Positions 46,149 to 55,912 of a stretch of DNA of 64,000 nt are shown in pieces. The stretch is from Gammaproteobacteria bacterium (GTDB lineage Bacteria > Gemmatimonadota > Gemmatimonadetes > Longimicrobiales > Gaopeijiaceae). Under the pieces are notes generated by a model that did not search any database, was not told the DNA's origin, and worked only from the letters and a program-made list of their open reading frames with translations. The stretch covers positions 329,046 to 393,045 of the forward strand of contig JAPPJO010000088.1 of assembly GCA_028820325.1 (NCBI GenBank). The letters run 5' to 3'. Within the stretch, counting starts at the first letter, position 1. Every line of letters starts with the position of its first letter. Made by a program: the position numbers and the translations under genes.

Positions 46149-47204
46149 TTACTCCGCCCAGATGTCCCCCACCGTGAACCCCTCCGGGAAGGGGTCGGTG
46201 TCGTCGACGACGTATTGGGCGATTCCGGTGATCCACGCGGTGCCGCTCAGGGTGGGCACGACCGCGGGGATTCCACCCACCTCGGTCTCCTCGATCAGCT
46301 CGCCCGTCCACACGGTGCCGATGATGCTCTCGTGTCGGAACTCTTCGCCAAGCACCAGTTCCCCCTTCGCGTGCATCACCGCCATCTTCGCGCAGGTGCC
46401 GGTGCCGCACGGGGAGCGGTCCAGGCAGCCCTTCCAGCTCTCCGGCCGGTCCCAGCTCGGCCTGCCCGTGGAGACCGTGACCGCGTTGCGCCGGTGGGCA
46501 TCGCCGAGGGGAGGCCCGGAGAGCTGTGAAATCGATACGCCGCCGATCTCCGGAGTCAGAGGATGCACGACGGAGAGCTGCTCGGAAGCGGCCACCCGCA
46601 GCATCTCGCCCACCCGCGTGATCTGCCCGCCGTTCTCGGGCACGAGTTCGATGCCGAGCTGCTCGGCATCGGCGATCACGTAGAACATCCCCCCGAACCC
46701 CACATCCACCGTGACCTCGCCGAATCCGGGCAGGTCCACCACCGCGTCCAAGTGGACCGCGAAGGCGGGCACGTTGCGGAAAGTGACGCTGGTGACCTTG
46801 CCCCCGCTGACCTCCGCGCGCACCCGGATGAGCCCGGCCGGCGCTTCGAGAAGCAGCTCCGTCACCGGCTCCTGCGAGGGCACCATCCCCGTCTCGATGA
46901 GAACGGTCGCCACGCAGATGGTGTTGCTCCCGGACATGGGCGGGTATTCGGTGTGCTCCATGATGACGTAGCCGGCGTCCGCTTCCGGACGTGTGGGCGG
47001 CAGGATGACGTTGCAGCAGAGCGCCGGGTATCCGCGCGGTTCGCGCAGCATGCGCCGGCGCAGGCCATCGCCGTGGCGCTCCAGCCATTGCGCTTTCTCG
47101 AACATCGAGTTGCCCGGGACGTCCATCACGCCGCCGACGATGACCCTGCCGGGCTCGCCGCCGGCGTGGGCATCGACCGCGGTCACCATCTTCGATACGC
47201 GCAT
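46149..47204 (-). CDS. Proline racemase superfamily enzyme (hydroxyproline epimerase/dehydratase type), Ser/Cys active site
   Basis: A 351-residue member of the proline racemase fold. The second catalytic position is Cys266 in DRSPCGTGT, but the first motif reads MSGSNTI, with Ser91 where proline racemase has Cys (MCGHNTI-type). The superfamily includes Cys/Cys racemases and 4-hydroxyproline epimerases, Cys/Thr trans-3-hydroxyproline dehydratases, and Ser/Cys members with epimerase and/or dehydratase activity. Hydroxyproline metabolism is therefore more likely than proline racemisation. The upstream region has repeated operator-like motifs, and the flavin reductase gene follows after 43 bp. 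Confidence 0.87.
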   Translation of the reverse strand: MRVSKMVTAVDAHAGGEPGRVIVGGVMDVPGNSMFEKAQWLERHGDGLRRRMLREPRGYPALCCNVILPPTRPEADAGYVIMEHTEYPPMSGSNTICVATVLIETGMVPSQEPVTELLLEAPAGLIRVRAEVSGGKVTSVTFRNVPAFAVHLDAVVDLPGFGEVTVDVGFGGMFYVIADAEQLGIELVPENGGQITRVGEMLRVAASEQLSVVHPLTPEIGGVSISQLSGPPLGDAHRRNAVTVSTGRPSWDRPESWKGCLDRSPCGTGTCAKMAVMHAKGELVLGEEFRHESIIGTVWTGELIEETEVGGIPAVVPTLSGTAWITGIAQYVVDDTDPFPEGFTVGDIWAE

Positions 47205-47239
47205 GTGCCATTCCGTGATTTCAGGTGGTGAGGTCGGGT

Positions 47240-47265
47240 ATTCTTAAGGGGGGGATTCTTAAGGG
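47240..47265. repeat. Direct repeat ATTCTTAAGGG, two copies
   Basis: ATTCTTAAGGG occurs at 47240-47250 and 47255-47265, a 15-bp spacing, 36-61 bp upstream of the racemase-like gene start. Each copy includes the palindrome CTTAAG. Possible operator pair, or promoter-overlapping elements. Confidence 0.45.
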
Positions 47266-47344
47266 ATAGCGGCGCCAATTGCCAATCGTGGCGATGGCGT
47301 GCGCAGCTCGCTGTAGACTCGCCCGCCGGACCCTCTGCCAGCAG

Positions 47345-47427
47345 TTGCAAGACTGAAAATGCAACGATTTATTGCAAAACCAAGAAAGCAACAATTTGTT
47401 GCACAATCTGATTTGCAACACGTTGCA
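47345..47427. promoter_or_regulatory. Cluster of TTGCAA/GCAAC motifs with two palindromes
   Basis: Motifs recur at 47345, 47359, 47372, 47387, 47399, 47413 and 47423, mostly 12-15 bp apart. Two are perfect palindromes: GCAACAA-T-TTGTTGC (47388-47402) and TGCAAC-AC-GTTGCA (47414-47427). The stretch is much richer in A+T than the rest of the window. This looks like a multi-site operator for the downstream minus-strand gene at 47204. Confidence 0.55.
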
Positions 47428-47505
47428 GAGGGGCGCCAAGGCAGAGAAGCAACGGGTCCCTGCCAGTCCTGTGCTCGCGTGCGGCCCAAACTTCCCGGGA
47501 CCTGG

Positions 47506-48939
47506 TCAGGTCTTGCCGGGCGGTGACATGTAGGGATCGGTCGCGCTCGCGGGCGGGGGCGGCGTGAGCAGGCTCACCACCACCATCAGGAACGCCGAAA
47601 CCAGGAAGCCCGGCAGCACCGGGTCGATCGCGTCCGCCGGCCCCCACCCCTCCCAAGCGAGCGCGGTGGTCACGCCGCCTACCATGGCGGCGGCTGCCCC
47701 TTCCCGGGTCGCCCGCCGCCAGTAGACCCCCACCACGACCGGGATGAAAAAGCTCGACGCCATCAGCGCGGTGAAGAGCAGCACGATGAACTGGACCAGC
47801 TCGCCCTCCCCCACCCCGCTGAGAAGCAGCACCACCGGGATGGTCCCCACCACCAGGATGCCCACCCGGTCCACCCACAGCCGGCGGCCCGGCGGGGCGT
47901 CGGGTCGGAAGAGCCCCTGGTAGATGTCGTAGGAGAGCGCGGACCCCGCGACCAGCAGGAGGGAGTCCACCGTAGACATCATGGCCGCCGTGATGGCCGC
48001 CAGCAGGATCGCGCCCAGCGTCGCCGGGAGCACCGCCGTGGCGAGCATCGGCATGGCCAGGTCGCCGGTCGGGAGGTTGGGGAAGAGCACCACCGCCGCC
48101 AGCGAGAGCACGAAGACCAGCAGGTTCAGCGTGGTCACCGCGATGATGGTGAGCAGAATGCCCCGGCGGATGGTGCGCATGTCGCGCATGGCGTAGAGGC
48201 GGATCAGCTTCTCCGGGGTCGCCACCCCGCCCAGCAGGAACGAGAGCCCCATGGTGAAGAGCAGCAGGGCGGGCATCGCCTCCCAGCTGAAGGTCAGCGG
48301 GTTCACCGCCTCCACGTAGGTGAACAGCGGCTCCACCCCGCCCACCTGGCGGATGGCCAGCGGCACCGCGCAGATGGCGCCCAGCACCATGATGATGAGC
48401 TGCAGGAGGTCCGTGTACACGACGGCGATCATCCCGCCGATCACCGTGTAGGCCAGCAGTATCGCCGTGAACCCCACCATCCCCCAGCTTACGGGCACGC
48501 CGAAGACGATGTTGGCGATCAGCCCGCCCGCGACGATCTGCGCCTGGACGTACACCACCGTGGCGATGAGGATGATGACCGCCGCCAGGGCGCGCACGCC
48601 CTTCGAGTAGTAGCGCGTCTCGATGAAGGCGGGCAGCGTGAGCTGTTTCACGCGCGTGAAGCGCGGCGCGAGCACCGCCGCCATGAACCAGTAGGCGAGC
48701 GGGAGGGCCAGCACGAGCCACCCGAACGACCACCCCGCCACGTACATCACCCCGATGGTACCGACGAAGGTGCCCGCGCTGGTGTGGGTGGCGGCCATGG
48801 TCGCCCCGCCCACCAGCCAGCCCAGCTTCCCGCCCGCGATCCAGTAGTCGGCCTCGCTGCGCGTGGCCCTGAGCGCGTACCAGCCGATCGCGAACACGAC
48901 CACGAAGTAGAGCAGGAAAGTGGAGAGCTGGACGTTCAC
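47506..48939 (-). CDS. Sodium:solute symporter (SSS family)
   Basis: A 477-residue multi-helix sodium-coupled transporter of the PutP/PanF type. Family segments are SEADYWIAGGKLGWLVGGATMAATHTSAGTFVGTIGVMY, LPAFIETRYYSKG, AYTVIGGMIAVVYTDLLQLIIMVLG and AITAAMMSTVDSLLLVAGSALSYDIYQGL, the last containing the conserved sodium-site serines. The substrate is not decidable; proline, an amino acid or pantothenate are the common ones. Its GTG start overlaps the stop of a 39-residue membrane peptide (GTGA), suggesting a two-part transporter. Confidence 0.9.
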   Translation of the reverse strand: MNVQLSTFLLYFVVVFAIGWYALRATRSEADYWIAGGKLGWLVGGATMAATHTSAGTFVGTIGVMYVAGWSFGWLVLALPLAYWFMAAVLAPRFTRVKQLTLPAFIETRYYSKGVRALAAVIILIATVVYVQAQIVAGGLIANIVFGVPVSWGMVGFTAILLAYTVIGGMIAVVYTDLLQLIIMVLGAICAVPLAIRQVGGVEPLFTYVEAVNPLTFSWEAMPALLLFTMGLSFLLGGVATPEKLIRLYAMRDMRTIRRGILLTIIAVTTLNLLVFVLSLAAVVLFPNLPTGDLAMPMLATAVLPATLGAILLAAITAAMMSTVDSLLLVAGSALSYDIYQGLFRPDAPPGRRLWVDRVGILVVGTIPVVLLLSGVGEGELVQFIVLLFTALMASSFFIPVVVGVYWRRATREGAAAAMVGGVTTALAWEGWGPADAIDPVLPGFLVSAFLMVVVSLLTPPPPASATDPYMSPPGKT

Positions 48940-49055
48940 CGGCGCCTCTCCTTCCGGTCCTCCAGGTACATCCAGGCCAGATAGCCGACAACGATCAGCG
49001 CGGAGACCAGGAAGAGTCCCCAGAAGACGAAGCCCGCGTCCACGACCGCCCTCAC
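48936..49055 (-). CDS. 39-residue membrane peptide, likely symporter small accessory subunit
   Basis: A short gene with GTGA overlaps at both ends: its GTG at 49055 overlaps the stop of the upstream gene, and its TGA overlaps the symporter GTG. It encodes VRAVVDAGFVFWGLFLVSA-LIVVGYLAWMYLEDRKERRR: one membrane helix followed by a charged, basic tail. Small single-helix partners are known beside several SSS symporters. The tight coupling supports a real gene, although it is far below usual annotation cut-offs. Confidence 0.7.
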   Translation of the reverse strand: MRAVVDAGFVFWGLFLVSALIVVGYLAWMYLEDRKERRR

Positions 49056-49762
49056 CGTGCCCTCCTCACGAAGCGCAACCCGGCCATTCCGCACGCGATC
49101 ACGACGACCAGCACCAGCAGCTCCAGAACCCCCGGCAACGACAACCCGAGACGTCCTTCGGGACGAGCGCGCACCTGCACCACCGCCGGCAGCACCTGAA
49201 GGCTGGCCCGCGCCACCCCGGAGTCCGTACCTCCGCCTGGCGTCACGGGGAAGATCTCGCGCGCCACCATCCCCTCGGGGAGCGTCACTTCCGCCTGGAA
49301 CATGCCCGGACGTGCCTCTGCCGGCGCCCAGTCGACCGCGAGCATGGGCAGCGCGACGCGCACGCCCGCGCCATCCTCGCGCACGGCGTCCGTCACCCGG
49401 TACGCCACATCCAGCGACACCTGTCCCGCGGACGCCAGTGCGTTCGGAAGCTCGATTTCGCCCTCCAGCCGGGGCGCCCCGGTGCCCGTCAGACGGACCG
49501 GCACGACTTCTCCCTCCACCTGCGCCGAGATCTCCTCCACATGCGCGGGTGCAAACAGAAGCAGCGTGAACGGGAGGGCACTCGTCCCGGGATCCAGCTC
49601 CAGCCGGTAGTTCATCGAGACGAGCGCGGCTCCGGTCTCGCGCGCATCGGCCGACACCGCCACCCGGATCACCTGCCCGCCCTCCTGGCCCGCCGCCGGC
49701 CCCGCGCTCACCGCCCCGGCAACCAGCAGCGCCGCAACAGCTGGTCCCCCCCTCAGGGCCAT
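49052..49762 (-). CDS. Secreted, C-terminally membrane-anchored protein of unknown function
   Basis: A 236-residue protein with an N-terminal signal peptide (AVAALLVAGAVSAGPAAGQ), a beta-rich extracytoplasmic region (VSADARETGAALVSMNYRLELDPGTSALPFTLLLFAPAHVEEISAQVEGEVVPVRL...) and a C-terminal membrane helix (VLELLVLVVVIACGMAGLRF) with a basic end. I do not recognise the family. It overlaps the M19 dipeptidase gene by 10 bp and the small membrane peptide by 4, so it is part of the same translation unit and may help the transporter or dipeptidase. Confidence 0.72.
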   Translation of the reverse strand: MALRGGPAVAALLVAGAVSAGPAAGQEGGQVIRVAVSADARETGAALVSMNYRLELDPGTSALPFTLLLFAPAHVEEISAQVEGEVVPVRLTGTGAPRLEGEIELPNALASAGQVSLDVAYRVTDAVREDGAGVRVALPMLAVDWAPAEARPGMFQAEVTLPEGMVAREIFPVTPGGGTDSGVARASLQVLPAVVQVRARPEGRLGLSLPGVLELLVLVVVIACGMAGLRFVRRAR

Positions 49763-50982
49763 ACCTCCCGCAGCACCCGCATGGTGTTGCCCCCCATCAC
49801 CTTGCCGATGTCCTCGTCAGAATAGCCCTCCCGCACCAGCCAGCGCAGGATGTTGTGCGACGCCTCCGTGGGGTTCTCCACCCCCTTCACGTACTCCACC
49901 TCGTCGAACGGCGGATTCTTCTTCGGGCCTTCGCGAGCCGCCGCCGAGCGCGACTCCTTGATCGACAGGTTGGCCGCGTAGACGTGGTGCAGCCCCACGT
50001 GGTCGCCGTAGACGGAATCGGGGCCGAAGCTCACATGGTCGATGCCCACCAGCGCCTTCACGTACTCGAAGTGCTCCATGAAGGCCTCGATCCCGTGCAC
50101 CGTGTTGTTGCGCGTGAGGGTGGTGTGCGGCGCCGCCTCGATGCCGATCACGCCCCCCTTGTCCGCGCACGCCTCCAGCACGTCGTCGGGCGCCAGCCGG
50201 TTCGACTCCCACAGCGCCCGGGCACCGATGTGCGAGAGCACGATGGGATGCTCGCTCCACTCGATGGTATCCAGGGTCGTCCGGTCGCCGCAGTGCGAGC
50301 AGTCGATCAGCATCCCCAGCTTGTTCATGCGCGCGACCGCGCGCCGCCCGAACATCGTCAGCCCCCCGTCGCCGGGCTCCTTCAGCCCCGACCCCAGCGC
50401 GTTGGCCTCACTGTAGGTGATCCCGAGCGCGCGCACGCCGAACCCGAAGAGCAGGTCGATGCGGTCGAGTTCGTTCTCGATCATGGCCGCGCCTTCCATC
50501 GACGCGATCCACCCGACCTTCCCCTGCTGGTGCGCCCGCAGGATGTCGCCCACCCCCAGGCAGTGGATGAGGAAGTCCTGGTGCGCCAGGTCGCACAGCC
50601 GCATACCGAAGTCGTGGAGCACGTCGTTCCACTTCCAGCCCCCGTGCGAAAGGATGGTGCAGATGCCGTCGAGCAGGTTGTCGAAGACGGCATCCCAGCA
50701 CGAGTGCCCCAGGCCCTCGAACGCGGTCGCCATCCGCCCCGCGCGCACGTACGCCGGGGTCTCGCGCACATCCCGCGGGAAGACCCCCGCGTGCTCGTGC
50801 AGCGAGATCATCACCAGCTCGGAGGCAAGCCTCTCGGCCCGCGCCTCTTCTTCCCGCGAGAGCGGCACCAGGTACGGCTCCACGCGTCCCACCTGAACCG
50901 CAAGCTTGAACGGTTTGTAGTCGAGGCCGGGCTCGAGGTACGAAAAGGACTGGTATCCATCGTGTGCCTTGTCGGCGCCCAT
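49753..50982 (-). CDS. Membrane dipeptidase (peptidase M19 / renal dipeptidase family)
   Basis: A 409-residue zinc dipeptidase-fold protein. MISLHEHAGVFPRD supplies the first metal histidines (H-x-H variant), GWIASMEGAAMIENELDRIDLLFGFGVRALGITYSEANALGSG is the family core with the bridging Glu, MLIDCSHCGDRTTLDTIEWSEHPIVLSHIGARAL carries the second pair of histidines, and VSFGPDSVYGDHVG matches the IGxDFDG-type region in altered form. M19 enzymes hydrolyse dipeptides, often with a C-terminal D-residue. The ATG at 50982 is preceded by GGGAG; no signal peptide is apparent. It heads the operon that ends in the SSS symporter. Confidence 0.87.
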   Translation of the reverse strand: MGADKAHDGYQSFSYLEPGLDYKPFKLAVQVGRVEPYLVPLSREEEARAERLASELVMISLHEHAGVFPRDVRETPAYVRAGRMATAFEGLGHSCWDAVFDNLLDGICTILSHGGWKWNDVLHDFGMRLCDLAHQDFLIHCLGVGDILRAHQQGKVGWIASMEGAAMIENELDRIDLLFGFGVRALGITYSEANALGSGLKEPGDGGLTMFGRRAVARMNKLGMLIDCSHCGDRTTLDTIEWSEHPIVLSHIGARALWESNRLAPDDVLEACADKGGVIGIEAAPHTTLTRNNTVHGIEAFMEHFEYVKALVGIDHVSFGPDSVYGDHVGLHHVYAANLSIKESRSAAAREGPKKNPPFDEVEYVKGVENPTEASHNILRWLVREGYSDEDIGKVMGGNTMRVLREVWP

Positions 50983-51227
50983 AAGCGCTCCCGGGGGTTG
51001 GGTCGGAACAGTGGGGTGTGGTTGTCGGGACGGTGCCCGGCGAGGTCCGCGCGTCCGGCGGCACCGGATCGCAAGCCCACAACATGGAGCCTGCACGGAC
51101 AACGGGCCAGCCATTCGCGAAGGCGCGGCCAGCTATTGCGAACACCCTGCGCAGGGCGTATTTCAAGCGCGCGATACCGCACGCCCGCGGGCCGCCTCAT
51201 CCCACTCGCCCCTGGAATCCCTCCGAA

Positions 51228-51812
51228 GTGACTCGCTGGACCCGCCTCTCCCGCGCCATCGACCGGGTCAACAACCGAATCGGGCGATGGACTTCGTGGC
51301 TGTGCCTGCTGATGGTGCTCGTGACGGCGTACAACACGGCCGTTCGCTACATCGGCGGCTATCTCGGCTTCAGGCTGAGCTCGAACCTGTATCTCGAGCT
51401 GCAGTGGTACCTGTTCAGCCTGCTCTTCCTGCTTGCCGCCGCGTCGGCGCTCTGCAAGGGCGAGCACGTACGGGTCGACATCCTCTACAGCCGGCTCTCG
51501 GCCAGGGCCCGCACCTGGATCGATCTCCTCGGCACCATCGTGCTCATGATCCCGTTCTCGGCGGTGACGCTCTGGCTGTCCTGGCCCGCGATCCGCAACT
51601 CCTGGGCGGTGCGCGAGATCTCCTCCGATCCCGGGGGCCTCCCGCGTTATCCGCTCAGAACATTCATTCTCATCTGCTTCCTGCTCCTCATCGTCCAGGG
51701 CATCTCGGAGATCATCAAGAAGCTCCGTGTCCTGCGCGGCCTGAAGATGGCCGGAAACGGTTCATCCGACGACGATGCCGACAGCCCTCGGGTAACCGGA
51801 GGAATCGCGTAG
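51228..51812 (+). CDS. dctQ: TRAP transporter small permease (DctQ)
   Basis: A 194-residue protein with four membrane helices and the DctQ pattern: RLSRAIDRVNNRIGRWTSWLCLLMVLVTAYNTAVRYIG, LYLELQWYLFSLLFLLAAASALCKGEHVRVDILYSRLSARARTWIDLLG, and a C-terminal helix (FILICFLLLIVQGISEIIKKL). The GTG at 51228 gives a normal length; upstream in-frame ATGs at 51018 and 51084 would add a non-hydrophobic extension. The dctM ATG follows the TAG directly, with GGAGGA inside the end of this gene. Confidence 0.85.
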   Translation: MTRWTRLSRAIDRVNNRIGRWTSWLCLLMVLVTAYNTAVRYIGGYLGFRLSSNLYLELQWYLFSLLFLLAAASALCKGEHVRVDILYSRLSARARTWIDLLGTIVLMIPFSAVTLWLSWPAIRNSWAVREISSDPGGLPRYPLRTFILICFLLLIVQGISEIIKKLRVLRGLKMAGNGSSDDDADSPRVTGGIA

Positions 51813-53135
<1,323 letters not shown>

Positions 53136-54359
53136 CTACTGCCCGAAGGCCGCGTTCGCGTAGGCCCACTCCGCGCGGCCGAACCACTCGAACGCCTCCG
53201 CGCGGAACGCCGACCAGTGGTCGTACACGCGCCGGTAGGTGGCGTCGGCGGCGGCCCGCTCCTGCAGGATCTCCTGCGAAGCCACACGCGACACTTCCAT
53301 GATCTCGGGAGAGAAGGCGCGCAGTTGGACCCCGCCTTCGACGAGACGCCGGAGGGCGGCCGGATTCCTTGAGTCGTACGTGGTCTCGACGCCGTGCGCG
53401 GCCGAGCGCACCGCCACGCGGAAGGCCTCCTGGTACGTGGAGGGAATCGAGTTCCACGCGTCCCGGTTGACCTGGAAGGTGGTCGAGGGCCCCGGCTCCC
53501 ACCAGCCGGGGTAGTAGTAGAAGCGGGCGGCGTTCTGGAAGCCGAGCTTCTCGTCGTCGTAGGGCCCGACCCACTCGGTGGCGTCGATCGCGCCCCGCTC
53601 GAGCGCCGGATAGATCTCCTGCGCGGCGAGGTTCTGGACGGTCACGCCCAGCCGGTCCATGACCTCCGCGCCCAGCCCGGGGATGCGCATCTTGAGGCCG
53701 TTCAGGTCCGTCGGGGTGTTGATCTCCCGGCGGAACCATCCACCCATCTGTGCGCCCGTGTTGCCGGCCGGCAGGGGGATGATGTTGAAGTCGGAAAAGA
53801 CCTCGCTGATGAGCTCGAGCCCGCCCGCGTCGTACAGCCAGGCGTGCTGCTGGCGGGAGGTGAGGCCGAAGGGAACGCAGGTGTCGAAGGCGAGCACCGG
53901 CGCCTTGCCCGTGTAGTAGTAGCTCGGGCTGTGGCCCACCTGGACGGTGCCCTGCTGCACGGCGTCCATCACCTCGAAGGCCGGCACCAGCTCGTTCGCC
54001 TCGTAGACGCGAAGCTGGAAGCGCCCGTCGGTCATCGCCGAGAGCGACTCGCCGCAGCGGGTGGCGGTGTCGAAGATGGCGTCGACGGTGCGCGGATAGC
54101 TGGACGCCAGGCGCCAGCGCACGTTCGGGTTGGTGATCACCGCGGGCGCGCCGCCACCCCCGGTTTCCTGCTCCCCGCCGCCGCACGACGCGGCCAGCAC
54201 CCCGGCCGCCGCGGCTCCGACGGCCGCCTTGCCGAGGAACGCCCTTCTCTCCAGGGTCGGCCCCGCTTCCGACAGGTTGCCGCCCTCGTGATCCGCCGCT
54301 GCGATCTCTGCGCCCGGTCGGCCGCCTTCGACCGTCCCGCTCCGGGAGTCCTTGTCCAT
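53136..54359 (-). CDS. dctP: TRAP transporter substrate-binding protein (DctP), Tat-exported lipoprotein
   Basis: A 407-residue periplasmic binding protein. The N terminus has a hydrophilic stretch, the twin-arginine motif ERRAFLGKAAVGAAAAG, and a lipobox LAASC, so it is probably exported folded and lipidated. The mature part has the TRAP binding-protein features NVRWRLASSYPRTVDAIFDTATRCGESLSAMTDGRFQLRVYEANEL, NTPTDLNGLKMRIPGLGAEVMDRLGVTVQNLAAQEIYPALERGAIDATEWVGPYDD. It resembles the subgroup that binds keto acids or mannitol-like ligands with calcium, but the ligand is uncertain. Unusually, it is encoded convergently to dctQM. Confidence 0.9.
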   Translation of the reverse strand: MDKDSRSGTVEGGRPGAEIAAADHEGGNLSEAGPTLERRAFLGKAAVGAAAAGVLAASCGGGEQETGGGGAPAVITNPNVRWRLASSYPRTVDAIFDTATRCGESLSAMTDGRFQLRVYEANELVPAFEVMDAVQQGTVQVGHSPSYYYTGKAPVLAFDTCVPFGLTSRQQHAWLYDAGGLELISEVFSDFNIIPLPAGNTGAQMGGWFRREINTPTDLNGLKMRIPGLGAEVMDRLGVTVQNLAAQEIYPALERGAIDATEWVGPYDDEKLGFQNAARFYYYPGWWEPGPSTTFQVNRDAWNSIPSTYQEAFRVAVRSAAHGVETTYDSRNPAALRRLVEGGVQLRAFSPEIMEVSRVASQEILQERAAADATYRRVYDHWSAFRAEAFEWFGRAEWAYANAAFGQ

Positions 54360-54519
54360 GGGTACCCGATCCTTTGTGGTTCTGCGTGTTTCACTTGCGC
54401 GCTCGGGCGGCTTCTCGCCTCCGGAGCACGCGCAAGTTAGCCAGAAGTCATGCGGGACGCACCGCTTGCGCGAGCCTCGCCGCTTTCAGGCCGCCTCTTC
54501 TCTTTCCTCGCCTCTCTCC

Positions 54520-55788
54520 TCAGCGCCGCTCCTCGGCGACGACTGACGACGCGATCACCATCCCCAGGAACTCGTCGATGGCGCCGCCCTGGATCCAGCG
54601 CGCAACCACCACCAGGTCGTTGTCGCGATCGACGTAGACCAGGTTGGTCCCCGCGCCCCGGTGGCTGAACGACGACTCGGGCGTGCTGGAATACGAGCGC
54701 TGGCCGGTGTTCAGGAAGAAGTTCATGAAGCCGTACATCTCGTTCACCGAACCCGGGGTCTCGGCCATGTCCAGCCATTCCTCCGAGAGCAGCTGCTCGC
54801 CGTCCCAGCTGCCCTTGTGCAGGGTGAAGTAGCCGAAGCGGGCCTGGTCCTCAGCGCTCAGGTTCATTCCGCCGCCCCAGTGGGTTCCGCCGCTCACCGA
54901 CTGCATCATCTCGCCGTCGACGTTCACCCACGAGTTCTCGTAGCCGTACCAGCGCCAGGTGTTGGAGGCGCCGATGGGATCCATGATGTGCTCGCGCAGC
55001 ACCTGAGGCAGGGGCCGGCGCCAGACCTGGAGCGCCGCCAGCGCCAGCAGGTTCACGCGCACGTCGTTGTACTTGTAGGCCGTGCCGGGCTCGTTGCGCG
55101 GGCGGTTGCGGTTGGCCGCGACGTCGCGCCCCGGCCGGTCGCCCCAGTCGGGCTTGCCCCAGAGCGTGCCCTCCCAGTCGCTGGTCTGCCTCAGCAGATG
55201 ATCCCAGGTGATCTTCTGGTTGTGCTCGGAGTCGAAGAGCGACACGGGGGTCGGCACGCCGCGGCCGTCCGCCTCCATGCCGGGCTCGCCGTCGCCCACC
55301 GGCAGAATCAGCGGGGGCATGTACTCGTGCACCGCGTCGTTGACGTCGCGGATGAGTCCGCGGTCCCAGGCCAGCCCCACGGTCGATGAGAGAAAGCTCT
55401 TGGCGACGCTGAACGTCGGATCGACGCGCCTGGTCTCGCCCCATTCGGCGACGATGTAGCCGTCCTTGACGACGATGCCGCTCTGCGGACCCCGCACTTT
55501 GAGCGGGCCGATGGCCTCGTCGAAGGGCTCGGTGTTCCAGCTGAGCGCGTGCGCCACCTCCAGGTCGCGCGGCGCGGTGCTCTCGCTCGCGATCGCGAAA
55601 TCGACCGCCTGCTGCAGGAGTTCCGGGTTCATGCCCATCGACTCCGGGGACCTGCGCTCCCAGTCGCCCGGCGGCGGGAAGTAGGCGTCCTGCGCCTGCA
55701 GGCCGGCCGCGCCGAGCAGCAGGATCGCGCCGGCGATGGCGGAGAGAAGGGTGGACGTGACCGGCAGGGGCCGCTGTGATGACTTCAT
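54520..55788 (-). CDS. Serine hydrolase of the beta-lactamase (class C / PBP-like) fold
   Basis: A 422-residue exported enzyme with a signal peptide (STLLSAIAGAILLLGAAGLQAQ). The nucleophile motif SxxK is SVAKSF within VDPTFSVAKSFLSSTVGLAWDRGLI; the YxN motif is in PGTAYKYNDVRVNLLALA; the third motif near the C terminus is HRGAG. This group includes esterases, D-aminopeptidases and 6-aminohexanoate-dimer hydrolases; beta-lactam hydrolysis is not implied. The ATG at 55788 is preceded by GAGGTGA. It lies 124 bp after ilvA on the same strand. Confidence 0.85.
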   Translation of the reverse strand: MKSSQRPLPVTSTLLSAIAGAILLLGAAGLQAQDAYFPPPGDWERRSPESMGMNPELLQQAVDFAIASESTAPRDLEVAHALSWNTEPFDEAIGPLKVRGPQSGIVVKDGYIVAEWGETRRVDPTFSVAKSFLSSTVGLAWDRGLIRDVNDAVHEYMPPLILPVGDGEPGMEADGRGVPTPVSLFDSEHNQKITWDHLLRQTSDWEGTLWGKPDWGDRPGRDVAANRNRPRNEPGTAYKYNDVRVNLLALAALQVWRRPLPQVLREHIMDPIGASNTWRWYGYENSWVNVDGEMMQSVSGGTHWGGGMNLSAEDQARFGYFTLHKGSWDGEQLLSEEWLDMAETPGSVNEMYGFMNFFLNTGQRSYSSTPESSFSHRGAGTNLVYVDRDNDLVVVARWIQGGAIDEFLGMVIASSVVAEERR

Positions 55789-55912
55789 GGGAATCACCTC
55801 GTTGGGGGGCGATAGATCGATGGATGGCGCCGGAGGGACGTTCGCTCGTCGATGACGATATGATACGTCCCCGCGCGCGGGATGCGACAGGTGGCCGGAA
55901 GAACGAGCGGGG

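Larger units (their letters stand above)
47205..47505. other. AT-rich regulatory region upstream of the racemase-like gene
   Basis: A 301-bp gap between the symporter stop and the racemase-superfamily gene, both on the minus strand. It contains two copies of ATTCTTAAGGG near the gene and a distinctly AT-rich cluster of TTGCAA/GCAAC motifs (47345-47427). No gene was found in it; short frames through the cluster are artefacts of the repeated TGCAAC. Confidence 0.65.

Noticed and set aside
47221..47439. A 72-codon minus-strand frame through the TTGCAA cluster, rich in Cys-Asn
   Set aside because: The Cys-Asn repeats come from the repeated TGCAAC motif in non-coding DNA; there is no ribosome-binding site or protein-like pattern.
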